Below are positions 1 to 11,930 of a stretch of 64,000 nucleotides of DNA, piece by piece. The number at the start of each line of letters is the position of its first letter. Within the stretch, counting starts at the first letter, position 1. This stretch comes from Diploptera punctata. Taxonomy: Eukaryota > Arthropoda > Insecta > Blattodea > Blaberidae. The notes below the pieces were generated by a model. That model worked only from the letters and a program-made list of their open reading frames with translations. It was not told where the DNA came from and did no database searches. The stretch covers positions 2,946,001 through 3,010,000 of the forward strand of contig JASPKZ010003845.1 of NCBI GenBank assembly GCA_030220185.1. Reading direction: 5' to 3'. A program made the position numbers and the translations under genes.

Positions 1-250
1 TCTAACAGATGGCGGTGTAAGGTAATTTGGTAAGGTAATTGGTTTATTATTTAACAAAGAGAGATACAGATGGCTGTGCTTTTTGTTGCAACCGCGAATT
101 TCAATTGAATTACAAATATTGATTATTTCACAATTTAAGTGTGTTCAGTGTTTATTTTATTTTCAATACTATTAATTTCGTGTGTAAGTATTGGTTTTAA
201 GTAATCTGGCTGAAAGACAGCAACTTAATTTTAATTTTTAACGTACATCT
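1..250. other. Unassigned AT-rich DNA at left edge
   Basis: No coding potential or repeat family is recognised here. It may be the body of the Helitron-like element whose 3' end follows at 251..283, but no internal landmark supports that. Confidence 0.4.
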
Positions 251-283
251 TAGCCACAGCAACGCGTGGCCGGGACTTCTAGT
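251..283 (+). mobile_element. Helitron-like 3' terminus
   Basis: A short hairpin, GCCAC...GTGGC (253..270), is followed eight bases later by CTAGT (279..283). A hairpin just upstream of CTRR is the known signature of a Helitron 3' end, and GCAACGCGTGGCCGGG is a motif I recall from insect Helitron ends. The 5' end (TC...) is not visible, so the element would begin outside the window or be decayed. Confidence 0.4.
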
Positions 284-291
284 ATATATAT

Positions 292-411
292 CCAACCATA
301 GTAATTCTGCCCGAGGGCAGGTCCTTCACTGCAATCATAACATTTTCATGCTATGCTTGCAGCTTTACTAGGGAATTGTAGGTGTGGTAGCTTCCCGTTG
401 CTTTCCGCATA
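292..411 (-). mobile_element. SINE-A tail fragment
   Basis: The block beginning TAGTAATTCTGCCCGAGG and ending TAGCTTCCCGTTGCTTTCC is the distal module of SINE-A, shared with 946..1062, 12245..12360 and (inverted) 54300..54415. No tRNA-like head is attached here. Confidence 0.7.
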
Positions 412-654
412 GAAGAAGTAGTAAGGCAGTAATCCCTACAGCTCAGACAAATAGAGGGATTCGCTCTGGCTTTATGCTGATAGGTTTTATGTTGATAATA
501 GTGGAAATACAATTTACGGCCCCTAAAATAGAGGAAACACCTGCTAAAAGGTAGTTAAATTAAAGTCACCACATATCGAATAATAAAATAAACGAAGTGA
601 ATAACATACAGTTAAACCTGAGAAAAATAAAAAAGAAAAAAACCAAAAATATTT

Positions 655-712
655 AACGCGCACGCAGGCACACGCACAAACACGAACGCACGCACGCACA
701 CACACACACACA
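655..712. repeat. (CA)n/(CACG)n low-complexity tract
   Basis: Alternating CA and CGCA units ending in a pure CA run at about 699..711. Confidence 0.85.
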
Positions 713-799
713 TATATAAAAGAAATATGAGAGGAATTACAAATGTTTAATTTGATTGATAGATTAAAGTATTATAATGAACATCTTTAAAGAATGCCA

Positions 800-943
800 A
801 CTACTAGATTAACTAACAAATATTGACTTGTAAAGTTAGTGGAAACAAGTAGGTAGACCTTGAAGAAGACTGCTGGAAAGTACTTGAAGAAGGAACAGGC
901 AATTCAATGCCTATACCTCGAAGTGAAGAGGATGATAATTCTA
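800..943 (+). mobile_element. LINE B-type 3' tail fragment
   Basis: Contains GTTAGTGGAAACAAG..GGTAGACC and the phrase AGGAACAGGCAATTCAATGC, the last coding bases and 3' end of a LINE B relative (compare 3870..4020). A second copy of the same tail start lies at 1258..1420, on the other side of a SINE-A. Confidence 0.55.
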
Positions 944-1256
944 TTCTACAGTAATTCTGCCCTAGGACAGGTCTTTCATTGCAATAATAGCATATTAATG
1001 CTATGCTTTGCAGCTTTACTAGGGAATTATAGGTGTGGTAGCTTTCCATTGCTTTCCACACCGATGAATGATGATGATGGTAATGGTCGGATGATTTTCG
1101 GGGACCGTTGGGCCATAAGCTTCCTGACATTTGTCTTATAGGTGAGGGAAAACCCCGAAAAAAAAACCTCATCCAGAAGGCCTGTCCGAACCGGGAATCG
1201 AACCCAGGCCCACTGCGTGACAAGGCAACACGCTACTTCGAGACCACAGCGGTGGA
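944..1256 (-). mobile_element. SINE-A, near full length
   Basis: On the minus strand it has a tRNA-like head at about 1182..1256 with B box GGGTTCGATTCCC. Then come the middle module (GTTTTTCCCTCACCTGTAAG-like, ending AACGGTCCCCG), a CAT-rich stretch and the tail module. The arrangement matches 54072..54418 in opposite orientation. The A box is only approximate. Confidence 0.75.
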
Positions 1257-1425
1257 TGACTACAAGATTAACTAAACAAATATTGATTTATAAAGTTAGT
1301 GGAAACAGATCAGTGGGTAGACCTAGAAGAAGAATAGCTGGATAGGGCTAGAATCGAAGAAGGTGGTGATGAAATATACATCGAGGATAGGGACCAGTGG
1401 ATGGCCTTAGTAAATTAGGTACTGA
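1257..1425 (+). mobile_element. LINE 3' tail fragment
   Basis: Translates in part as GNRSVGRPRRR, the basic GRP motif found at the C-terminus of the LINE proteins in this window, followed by a degenerate tail. Truncated and out of frame. Confidence 0.5.
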
Positions 1426-1794
1426 ACACACGGGAGTTGGTTGGTGGATGTCCCCACACACGGAGCGTGGGATCAACAGCACAAGCTGTGTAATATTTAC
1501 ACGTGCGTAAATCAAAAGCTGACGTGAGGAAATTCATGTTTTTATGAGAGGACTTTATCTGATGTAAAAGTCATGCCGCAGACAATCTGATATGCGACTA
1601 ATCGATTTTATATCGCTTCTGGACACGTGACATCGTGTTGCAATTACGCTTTCACACTTATTACATTAACCTTACGTTGCCACAGTTTTCATTATTTGAT
1701 TTCCCTATCTTCTAAAGTTTTAATGGCAACCTCTGTTACAAAATTGAATAGTATGTAATATCTGAATAATAATAAAAATAATTATGATAATATT

Positions 1795-1795
1795 A

Positions 1796-1850
<55 letters not shown>
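1795..1850. repeat. (ATT)n microsatellite
   Basis: Uninterrupted ATT run directly abutting the 5' end of a SINE-B. Confidence 0.95.
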
Positions 1851-1851
<1 letters not shown>

Positions 1852-2175
1852 CGGCCGCGGTGGACTAGTGGTTATGCTCCTTGCCTCTGGTCCCAAGGGT
1901 CGCGGGTTCAAACCCGACCGGGGTCGATGGATTTTTTAGGACGGAAAAATCCTAGGAGCAAGTCCTCCGGGAGGGACTTTAAGCCGTGGGTCCCGAGTCT
2001 GAAGATTTTCAGGCTCGTAAAAGATCCTTAAGCCTGAATTAAAGGCCTCTAAGCAAAATTTACGAATTTTCCCGTCCTAGTACTACCTTGGTTTCCTAGA
2101 TGTCAGTATGAGGCGGAACGCTGACCACGGACCACTCAAAGGACATCTATACGAAAACAAGTGTAACTAAATTAG
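1851..2175 (+). mobile_element. SINE-B, near full length
   Basis: The tRNA-like head at 1853..1925 has an A-box-like TGGACTAGTGGTTA and B box GGGTTCAAACCC. The body carries GTGGGTCCCGAGTCTGAAG and AGGCCTCTAAGC, shared with copies at 8465..8706, 16442..16770 and 49930..50132. It ends near TGTAACTAAA. RNA polymerase III promoter boxes are visible, but activity is not shown. Confidence 0.8.
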
Positions 2176-2256
2176 TATGGTTAAATTTCTTGTCTATAGG
2201 GGGAGAGCGCCTAAATCTCTGTTAAGGGAAACATGGGCTTACAAGATACAAGATTA

Positions 2257-2273
2257 TTATTATTATTATTATT
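2257..2273. repeat. Short (ATT)n tract
   Basis: ATT repeats between SINE-B and a LINE A tail. Confidence 0.85.
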
Positions 2274-2520
2274 GAATGGATAGGACATGTGATACGAATG
2301 GAGAATGAAAGAGGGACAGGGAAGCTTATTGTGGGAAAACCAAAGGGAAAACGCCTAACTGGTAGACTAAAATGAGGTGGGAGAATAACATGTACCATGA
2401 TTTGAAAGAAGTAGATTATACAGGGGATGATTGGAAAACATTAGCTCAGGATATGAAAATATAGAGAGCTTATGTCCGGGTAGACATGAACCTACGAGTT
2501 CGATAGTGCCAGTGAGTTTG
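2274..2520 (+). mobile_element. LINE A 3' fragment
   Basis: Decayed copy of the LINE A C-terminal region: WIGHVIRMENERGTGKLIVG, then R.RWENNMYHDLKEVDYTGDD, then the 3' end with AACCTACGAGTTCGATAGTG. It contains stops and a frame shift. Confidence 0.85.
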
Positions 2521-2528
2521 TTAATATG

Positions 2529-2800
2529 AGCTGCACCGTAACAAAGCGGTTTAAAGCATGATGCCTTAGTATAGATATAGCAGATTTGCGCTGATTCGAG
2601 TCACCGTGGGGTAAGAAATTTTATCATGAAATTTCTGCCTGATGGGACAGTAGTATCGAGCACCGTGAGGAATTTGGGCAGCTACAATAAGTTGCGTCTC
2701 GAGGTTGAGAAAATCAACTATAACGGCCTGGGGACCCTAAGTATTGACCATATGTCAATTATCATCAACCTCATGTGGGTGTGAGGACAGCTGCCGGCTG
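2529..2800 (+). mobile_element. Probable tRNA-headed SINE (SINE-D)
   Basis: AACAAAGCGGTTTAAAGC resembles an A-box region and CTGATTCGAGTCA a B box, followed by AAGAAATTTTATCATGAAAT and a body ending near CTGCCGGCTGG. Only one copy is seen in the window, so the family is inferred from the head alone. Confidence 0.45.
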
Positions 2801-3038
2801 GTAAGCGAAGTTTAGTTAATTAGATTTGAAATTCGTTTTCAATGATTTTTTAAATTAATTATTAAAGTAAAACTTTAAAAATACAGCCACAAGAGTAACA
2901 GAAATAAACATAAATGTTAGGGATGATTTAATTCCTATAATTAAATAAATAAAATAATAACTCTGTTGCATGTTGTATTAATTTAGCATAAGTATTATTA
3001 TAATTCAATGAAAATTCTGTAATAATAGACCTATAATA

Positions 3039-3039
<1 letters not shown>

Positions 3040-3133
<94 letters not shown>

Positions 3134-3187
3134 TAATAATGATAATGATAATAATGATAAGGATAATAATAATAATAATAATAATAA
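3040..3187. repeat. (AAT)n microsatellite, about 150 bp
   Basis: AAT run with a few GAT interruptions. It produces long poly-Leu and poly-Ile open frames that are not genes. Confidence 0.95.
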
Positions 3188-3469
3188 TGTAAAATTACAG
3201 ATCATATAGTTTTGATGAGTAAAGTTAAAACACAAGAAATAGCAATAACATGTAGACCCTACTATTAAGGTCAAACCAAACATTAATGGAAATGCAGCCC
3301 ACTATGCTAGCACAGACCTCTGGTTGTGAACTATCTCTAATGTTATATATTAGATAACAGCAATGTGAGAAATTGTATACCATAACCTACTTTGGAATTT
3401 GAAGACATTGTAAATCAAATTTAAATAAATGTTCATTATATAAGAACAGAAAAACTCTTAAAACTGTTA

Positions 3470-3800
3470 AAAAACAATGGAATTTCGAGGGAACAAAAAT
3501 AATTAATAATCAAGTTATAGAGCAATTAAGACACTTTAAATATTTAGGATATGATAAAATATTATAATATAGATATAAAATTAATAAAATTATAGAAAAA
3601 ATCTGTGGAACAATTAAATGAACTTTTAAAAATAAAATTCGAAGAGACACGAAATTAAAACGTTATTAAAGTTATGACTGTGCCGGTATAAAAAAAAAAC
3701 AACTTACAGAAATAAAATTCTTAAGAGGAATTAAAGGATGTACGAAACTAGATCACATGAAAAATAAATAAATACGAGAGGAATTAGATAAGTCTATTTT
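3470..3800 (+). mobile_element. LINE B relic, middle of ORF
   Basis: Matches the LINE B segment MAFxGKN..IxNxxIEQVxxFxYLG, then KFxxICGTIKR and EMKFLRxxKGCT, with many stops and deletions. Compare the better copies at 26690..27310 and 62299..63076. Confidence 0.65.
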
Positions 3801-3867
3801 TAATTTGAATGACATTAAAATATTATAAACAACAGTAGGGAGGATATATACTCGTGGAAATAATGCC

Positions 3868-4022
3868 GAGTAAGATTAATTAAAAAAACACATTGATTTA
3901 TAAAGTTAATGGAAACAGAACAGTGGGCAGACCTAGAAGAAAATGGCTGGAAAGTACTCGAATACGGAACAGGCAATTCAATGCCTATACCTTGAAGTGA
4001 ATTACGGTGATGATTAAGAAAA
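3868..4022 (+). mobile_element. LINE B-type 3' tail fragment
   Basis: Reads RSVGRPRRKWLES-like sequence and AGGCAATTCAATGCCTATAC, ending in GATGATTAAG. Same tail as 800..943. Confidence 0.6.
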
Positions 4023-4091
4023 ACGATTGACAATCTAAAGTTTAATATAAATAGAAAAGTAGATGTAAGTTTTTAAGAGTATATTTTATAC

Positions 4092-5065
4092 TATAGTAAT
4101 ACAAAAGCTAAAGTAAAAATACAGAATAATTTAACAGAGGAATTCACAGTGAATAAAGGCTTCAAGCAGGGATGCAGTTTGTCACCAATCCTTTTTAACA
4201 TTTATTTAGACCAGGCTCTTAACTTGTGGTATAAAAAATGTTCTGAAATGGGTATTCCTCTAGGAGGAAAAGTACTGCATTCACTGTTGTTTGCAGATGA
4301 TCAAATAATTTTTGCAGGGGATGAAGATGATATGAAATATATGATAAATAAATTAATGGAAGAATATAAAAAGATGGGGACTGGATATAAATTTACAGAA
4401 AACAGAATATATGTGTTTGGGAAAGGATGTGGATGGACCTCATACTTGAAACAGGGAAAAAAAAAAAATGTGAATTTTTTAAATATCTTGGGTCAATAAT
4501 TACAAGTTTCGGTACCTGTGAGAGAGATGTACAGGCTAAAATTGCAATGGCAAAAAATGCAACTAAGACATTACATGGAGTAATTTGGAACAAAAATATT
4601 ACAAAGGAAACTAAAATGAAAATTTATAAGAGCATAATACAGAATATTTTGTCATATGGAAGCGAAACTTGGTCTTTGACGGAATTACAAAATAATAAAA
4701 TTAGAACAGTTGAATTCGATTATTTTAGAAGAAGCCTCCAAAAAACAAGACAGGATAAAATAAGAAATGAATTCCTTTGGAGAGAAATGAAGGTCACCAC
4801 ATCTGTTGTTAAGAGGATTGAAAATCAAACGCTTAAATGGTATGGCCATGTACAAAGAATGGAAAATGAAAGATGGCCAAAAAATATATACCAATGGTCA
4901 CCCCCTGGAAGAAATAAACGTGGTAGACCAAGATGGAAATGGAAAACCTACGTCAGAACAATAATGGAGGATAGGAATTTGGAAGAGGGAGATTGGAATG
5001 ATAGAGATAAATGGAAACTGAAGACGGCAAACCTATAAGTGGGGGAAAGCCGAAGAAGAAGAGTA
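4092..5065 (+). mobile_element. LINE C copy 1, 5'-truncated reverse transcriptase
   Basis: Truncated non-LTR retrotransposon. Reverse transcriptase (RT) motif B is KQGCSLSPILFNIYLDQA (near 4165) and motif C is LLFADDQIIFAG (near 4285). Then come the linker YLGSIITSFGTCERDVQAKI and the C-terminal WYGHVQRMENERWP and NKRGRPRWKW. The frame shifts near 4375 and 4430..4460 (a long A run), so no full protein is made. The 3' end is CCTATAAGTGGGGGAAAGCC followed by AAGAAGAAGAG. It is almost identical to 18405..19365, so both copies are young. The 5' boundary at about 4092 lacks motifs 0 to A. Confidence 0.9.
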
Positions 5066-7230
5066 TATTATATTATAAATTGATTAATTTCATTGAGTGG
5101 AAGGTTGTGGCGATCAATTCAAATAATATTGGCAATGACGTTTTTATTTGATTGAATATTATTAATATTTATGGGACTTTTGACCCAACTTATAAGCCCC
5201 CAATAACAGGGACTGAATTTGGAAAAACTGCACTTACACTAGCGTGAAATATTTTGTCCTATAGATCAACAGTGCACATGCGTCAGAGTTTATAGAGCCA
5301 GGGATAGCCCATAATCGAATCACATACCGATTATCATCGTCGTTTACTATCCGTTGCTATGAAATTTAAATGACCAATATTTGCAATAAATCCCCAAATC
5401 TATCTAAAAAATATATTAATAATATTAAAATTACCAAACGTTTATTTAAAATGGGTGTATACTTACTTATCACTCTCTAACGCTGATCCAACAAGCGATA
5501 ACCCAAAAGAGCGATAGAAAAATCATAGACTAAGTAATATACTCTGTGGAGAAAATAGCAGTTATTGTCTAACAGTGTCATAATATTGTGATTTGCATAT
5601 TTAAGTAAATACTTCAAAATTGTCTAATAATGTTATAAAATTGTTTGATAAAGTTTAAAATATTAAATAATGTTAGTAAATACAGAAGAAGAGCTATAGT
5701 TTACAACAATATAAGTGAAAAATCAAGCGCTAGTAGAAGTGCAGTTGAGCCCTGAATTAAAAAAAAAAGCTAACAATAATACCCATCATAACCTTATATG
5801 GTCACAAATATAGATTAGTATGAATTACTTCCTTAGGTTTTTAAGTTTGAAACTGATCCACATCAGTAATCTCATTTAGCTTAAGTAAATGGGAGTTTGT
5901 GTGTTAAATAAATACCGTAAAACGGGATAAAGAAATTGAAAACAAGATATAATGGTATATATTTTAAACTGTATTGAAGTTAAAATGATAATAAAATACC
6001 TAAGAAACTGAGTTGCCCTTGACTAAATATAAATCTTTGCAGCCTTTTGTATTGCATTATATCTTCCGCTATCTGTCGAATACCGTTTCATGCAGTAATG
6101 ATTCAGTGGAGAGGGTTGCAATAATATTTAAAATGTTAAAAATATTGGTAAACTATAGTTCCACTAAGAATTTAATAGTTAAAGACCGTTAGTCGATGTG
6201 CTACAAGATAAGACTATAGCATAATAAGCTATAATGGCAAGTAAGAATTATATATTTTGTTTTGGTTTTATATAAAACAGTTGAATAAAATTATATGCTA
6301 TCTGTATTCAATCTTAGCGTTTAGTACATAAAAATCGTATCCAATAACTACTAAAGTAGTTGAGATACTAATGTTTCATTCGATGTAAGTTATTTATTTG
6401 GTCGTTTTGAATGTTCAATTGAATGAATGGTTATTGATTTCTGACGTAATTAGTTATTCAACGAATATTATGAGTACAAACAATGTGCAAAACACAGCAA
6501 AATCTAATCTTACATGCACAGAAAAGTAATCTAAACTTGAATACAAACAGCATTAGCATCTTACATTCATAGCATAACTAATCATGAAAACTAAGCAAAT
6601 ATATTAAATATTTCGTGATCATACCTTCATACAGCTTATAAATTGTTGAAAACAGTTGAAAATATAGTCCATCTCACATTGCTTCATTTTAAATTATGTA
6701 AACTACATTAAAAATAACTTATTTTTGTACCAACACAAATTGCTCGCTTGTTTCTGGTCAAGGTGAACAAAACACTGCTGATATGCTCTTGTTTCAAACA
6801 TGGCCCACTCGACTTCGCCTCGCATTGCACCGGAAAACAAATCAAGTGGACAGTGATTTCCCACGCCATCTTTACATTTCTGTACTCATACCATAGACCA
6901 GAAACATGCGGTGACGTACGTAATACTGAATATGCAAACATAAAGATTAATAAATATTTTAAATTGTTTTTTAAAGAGATCTTAAGACATAAGAAAATAA
7001 ATTATAAAATACATTTTCTCAATTTTTATTGCACTTATATTTAGTTTATGACTTAAACCTTGGACGGATATTTTTATTTAAAATTCATTTTGATTTCAAC
7101 AATAACATTAATATTATATAAAATTAAAAAAATAATTCTATAAAGTATAGTGTACAAATAAAAACAACGGTCGGAAATCACATAAAATAAAAATCTACTA
7201 ATAATAATAGGCCTAATCATCATCATCAAC
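5066..7230. other. AT-rich intergenic DNA, nothing recognised
   Basis: No reading frame with known motifs on either strand. The stretch at 6690..6925 is noticeably richer in GC than its surroundings and lies in overlapping open frames on both strands. I cannot match it to a family, so I do not call a gene. Confidence 0.5.
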
Positions 7231-7240
7231 TTCATTGTTG

Positions 7241-7312
<72 letters not shown>
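7231..7312. repeat. (ATT)n microsatellite
   Basis: TTGTTG then a pure ATT run. Confidence 0.95.
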
Positions 7313-7313
<1 letters not shown>

Positions 7314-7454
7314 ACGTGCTAAGCCTTTAAGGCTCGTTTACTTCTCACAGAATTCAATTGAAAAGTTGGACCCATCTCTTATTCGGCCTACGGACATTTC
7401 TGCTACCTTTTGGCGTATAAACTAAAATAATTTTTGGTATTCAATCTGGTTTAA

Positions 7455-7455
7455 C

Positions 7456-7504
<49 letters not shown>
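7455..7504. repeat. (AAT)n microsatellite
   Basis: Pure AAT run, about 140 bp after an ATT run. Confidence 0.95.
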
Positions 7505-7844
7505 GTTATTTATCTCATATTATGTCTCATTTCAGAGGTCTTATAAAATACCTAGCAGATAAATTGAACATTACAGTTTCATCCATTCTGTAATATTCAC
7601 AAAAGTGACAACACATTTACCAACTTGTGAATATATCGAAGAAAGGATAGTCAAAATAAATGAGATGGATATAAATAATTAGTTGATACTATCAGTACTT
7701 ATTTCATATAAGTCTAACTAAAATAAAAGTTTCCAAGTTACAAAAAGAGAGAAGTTAGTCATGAAGAAATTATACGGGAAATTTCTACTTGTTTATTTCC
7801 AAATTATTTTATAGTAAACAAGTGAATATTAATACAATTCAAAA

Positions 7845-8092
7845 TAAAATTCCGTTGAGGTGAATAGTCACAAGTGAAATACTAAATGAACAAGTACTTT
7901 GACAGGTATCGTCGTCCTCAACTAAGTTAAAACTTTGTATTTTTTAACTGTAGGCCTTTCAAAACCGGCTTCCATCTTCAGCAGAAGTAACGCACATTCT
8001 TCTGCCGAAAATGGAATCCGATTTTTGAAAGGCCTGCAGTTTTAAAACTAAAAATTTAACCTAGTTGAGGACGACACACCTGCCAAGGTACT
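7845..8092. mobile_element. Penelope-like foldback end sequence
   Basis: Two inverted arms: left TCGTCGTCCTCAACTAAGTT..AGGCCTTTC (7908..7965) and right GAAAGGCCTGCAG..TAGTTGAGGACGAC (8017..8076). Between them is CTTCCATCTTCAGCAG and its imperfect complement. The same terminal words occur next to the GIY-YIG relic at 46485..47885 and at 40478..40553, 42420..42520 and 21481..21815. I therefore assign it to Penelope-like (PLE) terminal repeats. This is inference from shared sequence, as no ORF is present here. Confidence 0.55.
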
Positions 8093-8329
8093 TATTTTAA
8101 TATTTTACTTTATAAACAACTGAAGACAACTGACAGAAATTAAACAAACCGTCCTCATTTACTTGCAAATTATTTTACCATATTTCAAAAGTTGGTCAAA
8201 TTTAACCCCAATTCATTCATAGTACATTTTAGCTGTGCTCTTATGTATAAATCGTTCAATGACCGGAATCACAGTTAAGATCATGTCAATAACTTTAAAG
8301 ATTAGCCTATTATTAAAATTAACCTGATG

Positions 8330-8464
8330 TAGGTATGTATGCACCCCATACGTCCCGCGTGAGGAAAAGGGTGCTCCTTAGCGGGAGTTTCTTAACCAAG
8401 CTAATTTACTTACAGATCTGAACGAGTGCTATGTGGTTAGCACATCGCTTCAATGATATTTTTT
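8330..8464. repeat. Dispersed repeat fragment
   Basis: The phrase TTAGCGGGAGTTTCTTAACC with TTTACTTACAGAT recurs in diverged form at 23345..23440. Family unknown. Confidence 0.4.
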
Positions 8465-8706
8465 AGTAGACAACTAAGGTGTTACTTGGATGGATGAGGG
8501 TCGGTTAAATTTTGCACAAAGACCTCTTTATTCAGGCTTGCGGTTATTTTACAATCCTGAAAATTTTCAGACTTGGGACTCACGGCTTAATGTCCCTCTC
8601 AGAGGGATCTTTTCATCCTAAAAACCCATCGATCCCGCTCGGATTTGAACCCGCGACCCTCGGGACTAGAGGCAAGGAATATAACCACTAGACCACCGTG
8701 GCCGAC
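8465..8706 (-). mobile_element. SINE-B
   Basis: Inverted SINE-B. The head at about 8635..8705 reads on the minus strand as GCCACGGTGGTCTAGTGGTT with B box GGGTTCAAATCC. The body includes GTCCCTCTCAGAGGGATC in the plus direction. Confidence 0.75.
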
Positions 8707-8872
8707 AATGTGACGTCATTGAAATAATGATATTAGATATACAATAAAAGAAGACGTAATATAAAATAAAATATTTACGTAGAAAGAATTGACGCAGTAA
8801 ATTCGTTCAATGTCCGAAAACCGTAACATTTATTTTTTATAGGCTTACATAGGCCTAAATTAATTATATATG

Positions 8873-8906
<34 letters not shown>

Positions 8907-11214
8907 GGTTTATAATAATATACCCTTATCATTATTATATTAATTATTTCTATATAAAAACGTGCATGGTATGAAATATTTCTTACAGAAGCGTTGTTTA
9001 TGTTTTATTCGTCAGTATTGTTCTCATGTCTTAAGGTCCTTTAAAAAACTATTTGCAACAAAAGCACAATATTACAATATTAAGATATCAGTGCAAAACT
9101 ATTCATTTGGAGGATTGAAGTAGCCCAAACGCATAAAGTTTAGGAATCTAACACACAAAGAACACATTGGACAAGGCGTCAGCCTTAAAACTATCATTAC
9201 ATGATATGACATTTTTACTCACCGTCTGCTGAATCCAGATTTACACGAATAAAAGTACGTTTTACAAGATCGCGTAGTCAATAAATTCATTTTAATAACT
9301 TTTCTATGTCACGAAATACTGCTAGATTTACTTCCCCTTATTTCTATATGCCTGTGTTTCTTGATAAGATAACAAGCGTAGATTAAGCACGCACACGCAC
9401 AAAAACTTGCCAATTTCTTTTTTGTTTCTAAGGGGATGATTATTGCACGAGCCAGCCGTGAATTTAATAAGTACTACCGTAGATAGATGGCATCACAGTC
9501 GTTTGTTGACAATATGTCATACTTAATATTTCTATAATTATTATACTCAGGTGGCTTCTTAATATTCCTCATAAACTGCTCGTCGAATCCCGTGAATCTG
9601 TAAAACAAAACAATATCTTTATTACGTTTTTTTCTCTGTGTTAACTAATATTGTATACTTACTGTTATTGTTGATGTGCATCGTAATTTGACATTCCCTC
9701 ATACAATCTTGGTTGCTATGAAAATAAAACGGATTTTCGTACTCTAAAAATTACCGGAAGCACTAGTGCGGTAAGTAAATAAATCCATTTTAAAATATTG
9801 ATAGTGATACTACAATTTGTATTAATTCATCACATCCAGCTTTCCACGCCTCTTCTATTTCATCATCACTGCACACATCGTCTAAAACTTTTTCCATAAT
9901 CAGAAATAAATCCCAAATCAAATTGGTTTAACAGTTTTAACAAATATAAGATGGCGACATGACCAACAATACTTATTATTTCTTCATAGCAACACGTAGC
10001 ATATAGCCGATTCACCATCTGAAATCTAACATTTATCTTCAATTATATTTATTGATATTTTTGCTAATTTCTTAATTACTAAAATAAATACATATAGTGC
10101 AAAAATAGTATGCGATACTCATGTGGTAAACACATAACGCAATCTTGGAAATTTAAAAAAAAAATCGGCGCAAACGCCTCGATCCGTTTGAAGTGTTTAC
10201 TACACTCGTATCGAAATATACTATTTTTGACAGAAGTATAGGCTAATGAAATTATTGTTTCATCTATACTAATTCCGAGCTAAGTTCCAGTTGTACTGTA
10301 AACAAACTTGCATAAGGTATTACTCCGCCAACTCCGTCTGTTTTGGGAACCGTGGTGCCACTTTTACCCGCCATATAATTTTTTTGTATACGGAACTATC
10401 ATAGATAGAAACATTGATCTTCGGCAACATCGTATTTTACGGGAGATAAGACTGAGTACAACATAAGATGGTAGCAATAATTAGGAACTTCCTCCGTTTA
10501 TAATTTATTAAAGAAAATTATATAAGGCCCTACCTAATCAGACATTTACGCTTTTTCCATGATGTCGATAGATATCCTTTATTTACAATTTCATTAGAGC
10601 AAAATTTATACTGTACGCTGACTCGCCTGTAAATTCTGTTGTTTTTTTCACCACATCTCCAAAGGCTAATGTCGGATTTTTTTTTCACTAAACCGTTTGA
10701 AAAAAATTCAAAATATACCTAATGTGTGTCTCTCTGCTTTTCAAATGCTATAATTTTCAATGTTTTAAGAAATTGCACAGAAGCGAATATTTAAAACAAC
10801 TGATATCTTTACGTATTCTGAAATGTGCATGCGTAAGAATAAACAATGGTTAGTTAATATTAAAATTGTAATTATATATTTTAAGATTCTCTCATTTAAC
10901 CTATACAGTCAAGTGCTAGAAAATATATTTTTATTATCTTTATTTCCTTTATTTCGAATTTTAGAGACCGAACTGCATTTTATTACACGCTTAAAGGTAA
11001 AACCATTATTTGACTAATGAAAATGCAGTCATAATCTGATTTATTTGCATTACAACTAGAACATGGCTCGAAATGGGTATAATTGATTTATTGTTTGGAA
11101 AGATTAACTTTCCTGTGTGCAGAAAAAAAAAAGTTTTTAATTTTACAATAAAGTTAGCAGCACACCTCTAAAGAAATCAAACCAAAAACATATGAAACGG
11201 TTATTCTTGCGTCT
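8707..11214. other. AT-rich DNA, no gene recognised apart from one short ORF
   Basis: Contains an (ATT)n tract at about 8873..8906, the small ORF at 9790..9897, and otherwise no motif that I can name on either strand. Confidence 0.45.
9790..9897 (-). CDS. Short acidic ORF or first exon, unrecognised
   Basis: A minus-strand ATG at 9897 opens 35 codons: MEKVLDDVCSDDEIEEAW, then KAGCDELIQIVVSLSIF, ending at TAA 9790..9792. It stands out because the first 28 residues look like a real soluble acidic peptide (DD, SDDE, EE), not translated AT-rich noise. A GT lies after LIQI (AATTGTAGTATC), so it could also be a first coding exon. No domain or homologue is recognised and no partner exon was found. 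Chance cannot be excluded for a peptide this short. Confidence 0.2.
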   Translation of the reverse strand: MEKVLDDVCSDDEIEEAWKAGCDELIQIVVSLSIF

Positions 11215-11490
11215 CTCACTTCAAAAGAGGATAAAATATTACGATTTTTTTCAGAATAAAGTGCTTAGGAACATTTTTGGACCAGAGAGATGAGGAAGTA
11301 AATGGAGAAAACAATACAACAATGAGCTGCAATATCTTAGTGAAAACCAGGGATAATAAGGACAGATAAATCCCGTAGATTGCGTTTGAGAAAGCATATG
11401 ACATGAATGGAGAAAGAACGAGGAACATGGAAACTTCTTGTAGGAAAGCCAGAATGAAAGCGTCCAGTATACAGACAAAGATTTATGATG
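11215..11490 (+). mobile_element. LINE A fragment, decayed
   Basis: Shows LINE A landmarks GAATAAAGTGCTTAGGAAC, TTTTTGGACCAGAGAGATGA and CTTCTTGTAGGAAAGCCAGA, with several deletions. No intact frame. Confidence 0.75.
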
Positions 11491-11630
11491 GATGTTCAAA
11501 AATATGTTCTACAAGTTATTGAAGAAAAAAGACTGAAATTGTTTGACCAACGTAAAGAGGATGTCAGATGACAGGATACCTAAGATGATATTAAATTTTG
11601 AAGCGGATGGCAACAGAAGAAGGGGAGACC
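11491..11630 (+). mobile_element. LINE 3' tail of another family
   Basis: Translates as RMSDDRIPKMILNFEADGN then RRRGRPK, the C-terminal arginine-rich motif of a LINE B-like protein. Similar wording occurs at 14735..14955. A short AAATAA repeat follows at about 11632..11667. Confidence 0.55.
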
Positions 11631-11689
11631 AAAAAATAAATAAATAAATAAAAAATAAATAAAAAATAGTGGGATCAAGGATTGCATAG

Positions 11690-11930
11690 GAGTATGTTGC
11701 CGAGAGGATTAACAGAGAGCGATGCAGTGAATAAGGATGTATGGAGGAGTAAAATTACCATGGTTATAGGAAAACTACTGTATTGTTGAGAAATTCCTAA
11801 TAAAAAATGATTTGAGGGAAGTAAATTATACAGGGAATGGTTAGAGAACATTAATCTTGGATCGGAATGTACGAAGAGCTTATATCTGCCCGGGTTTGAA
11901 CCTCCGGGTTCGATAGTGCCAGAGAGGAAG
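11690..11930 (+). mobile_element. LINE A 3' fragment
   Basis: Includes TTTGAGGGAAGTAAATTATA and the terminal GGGTTCGATAGTGCCAG. Rearranged and out of frame. Confidence 0.7.

Noticed and set aside
3005..3283. 92-codon minus-strand frame rich in Leu
   Set aside because: It is translation of an (AAT)n microsatellite; the same applies to poly-Ile, poly-Tyr and poly-Asn frames at 1720..1911, 12619..12720, 51681..51962 and 52054..52400.
6690..7044. Possible gene in overlapping open frames on both strands
   Set aside because: GC-richer than its surroundings, but no motif, splice signal or known family supports either strand.
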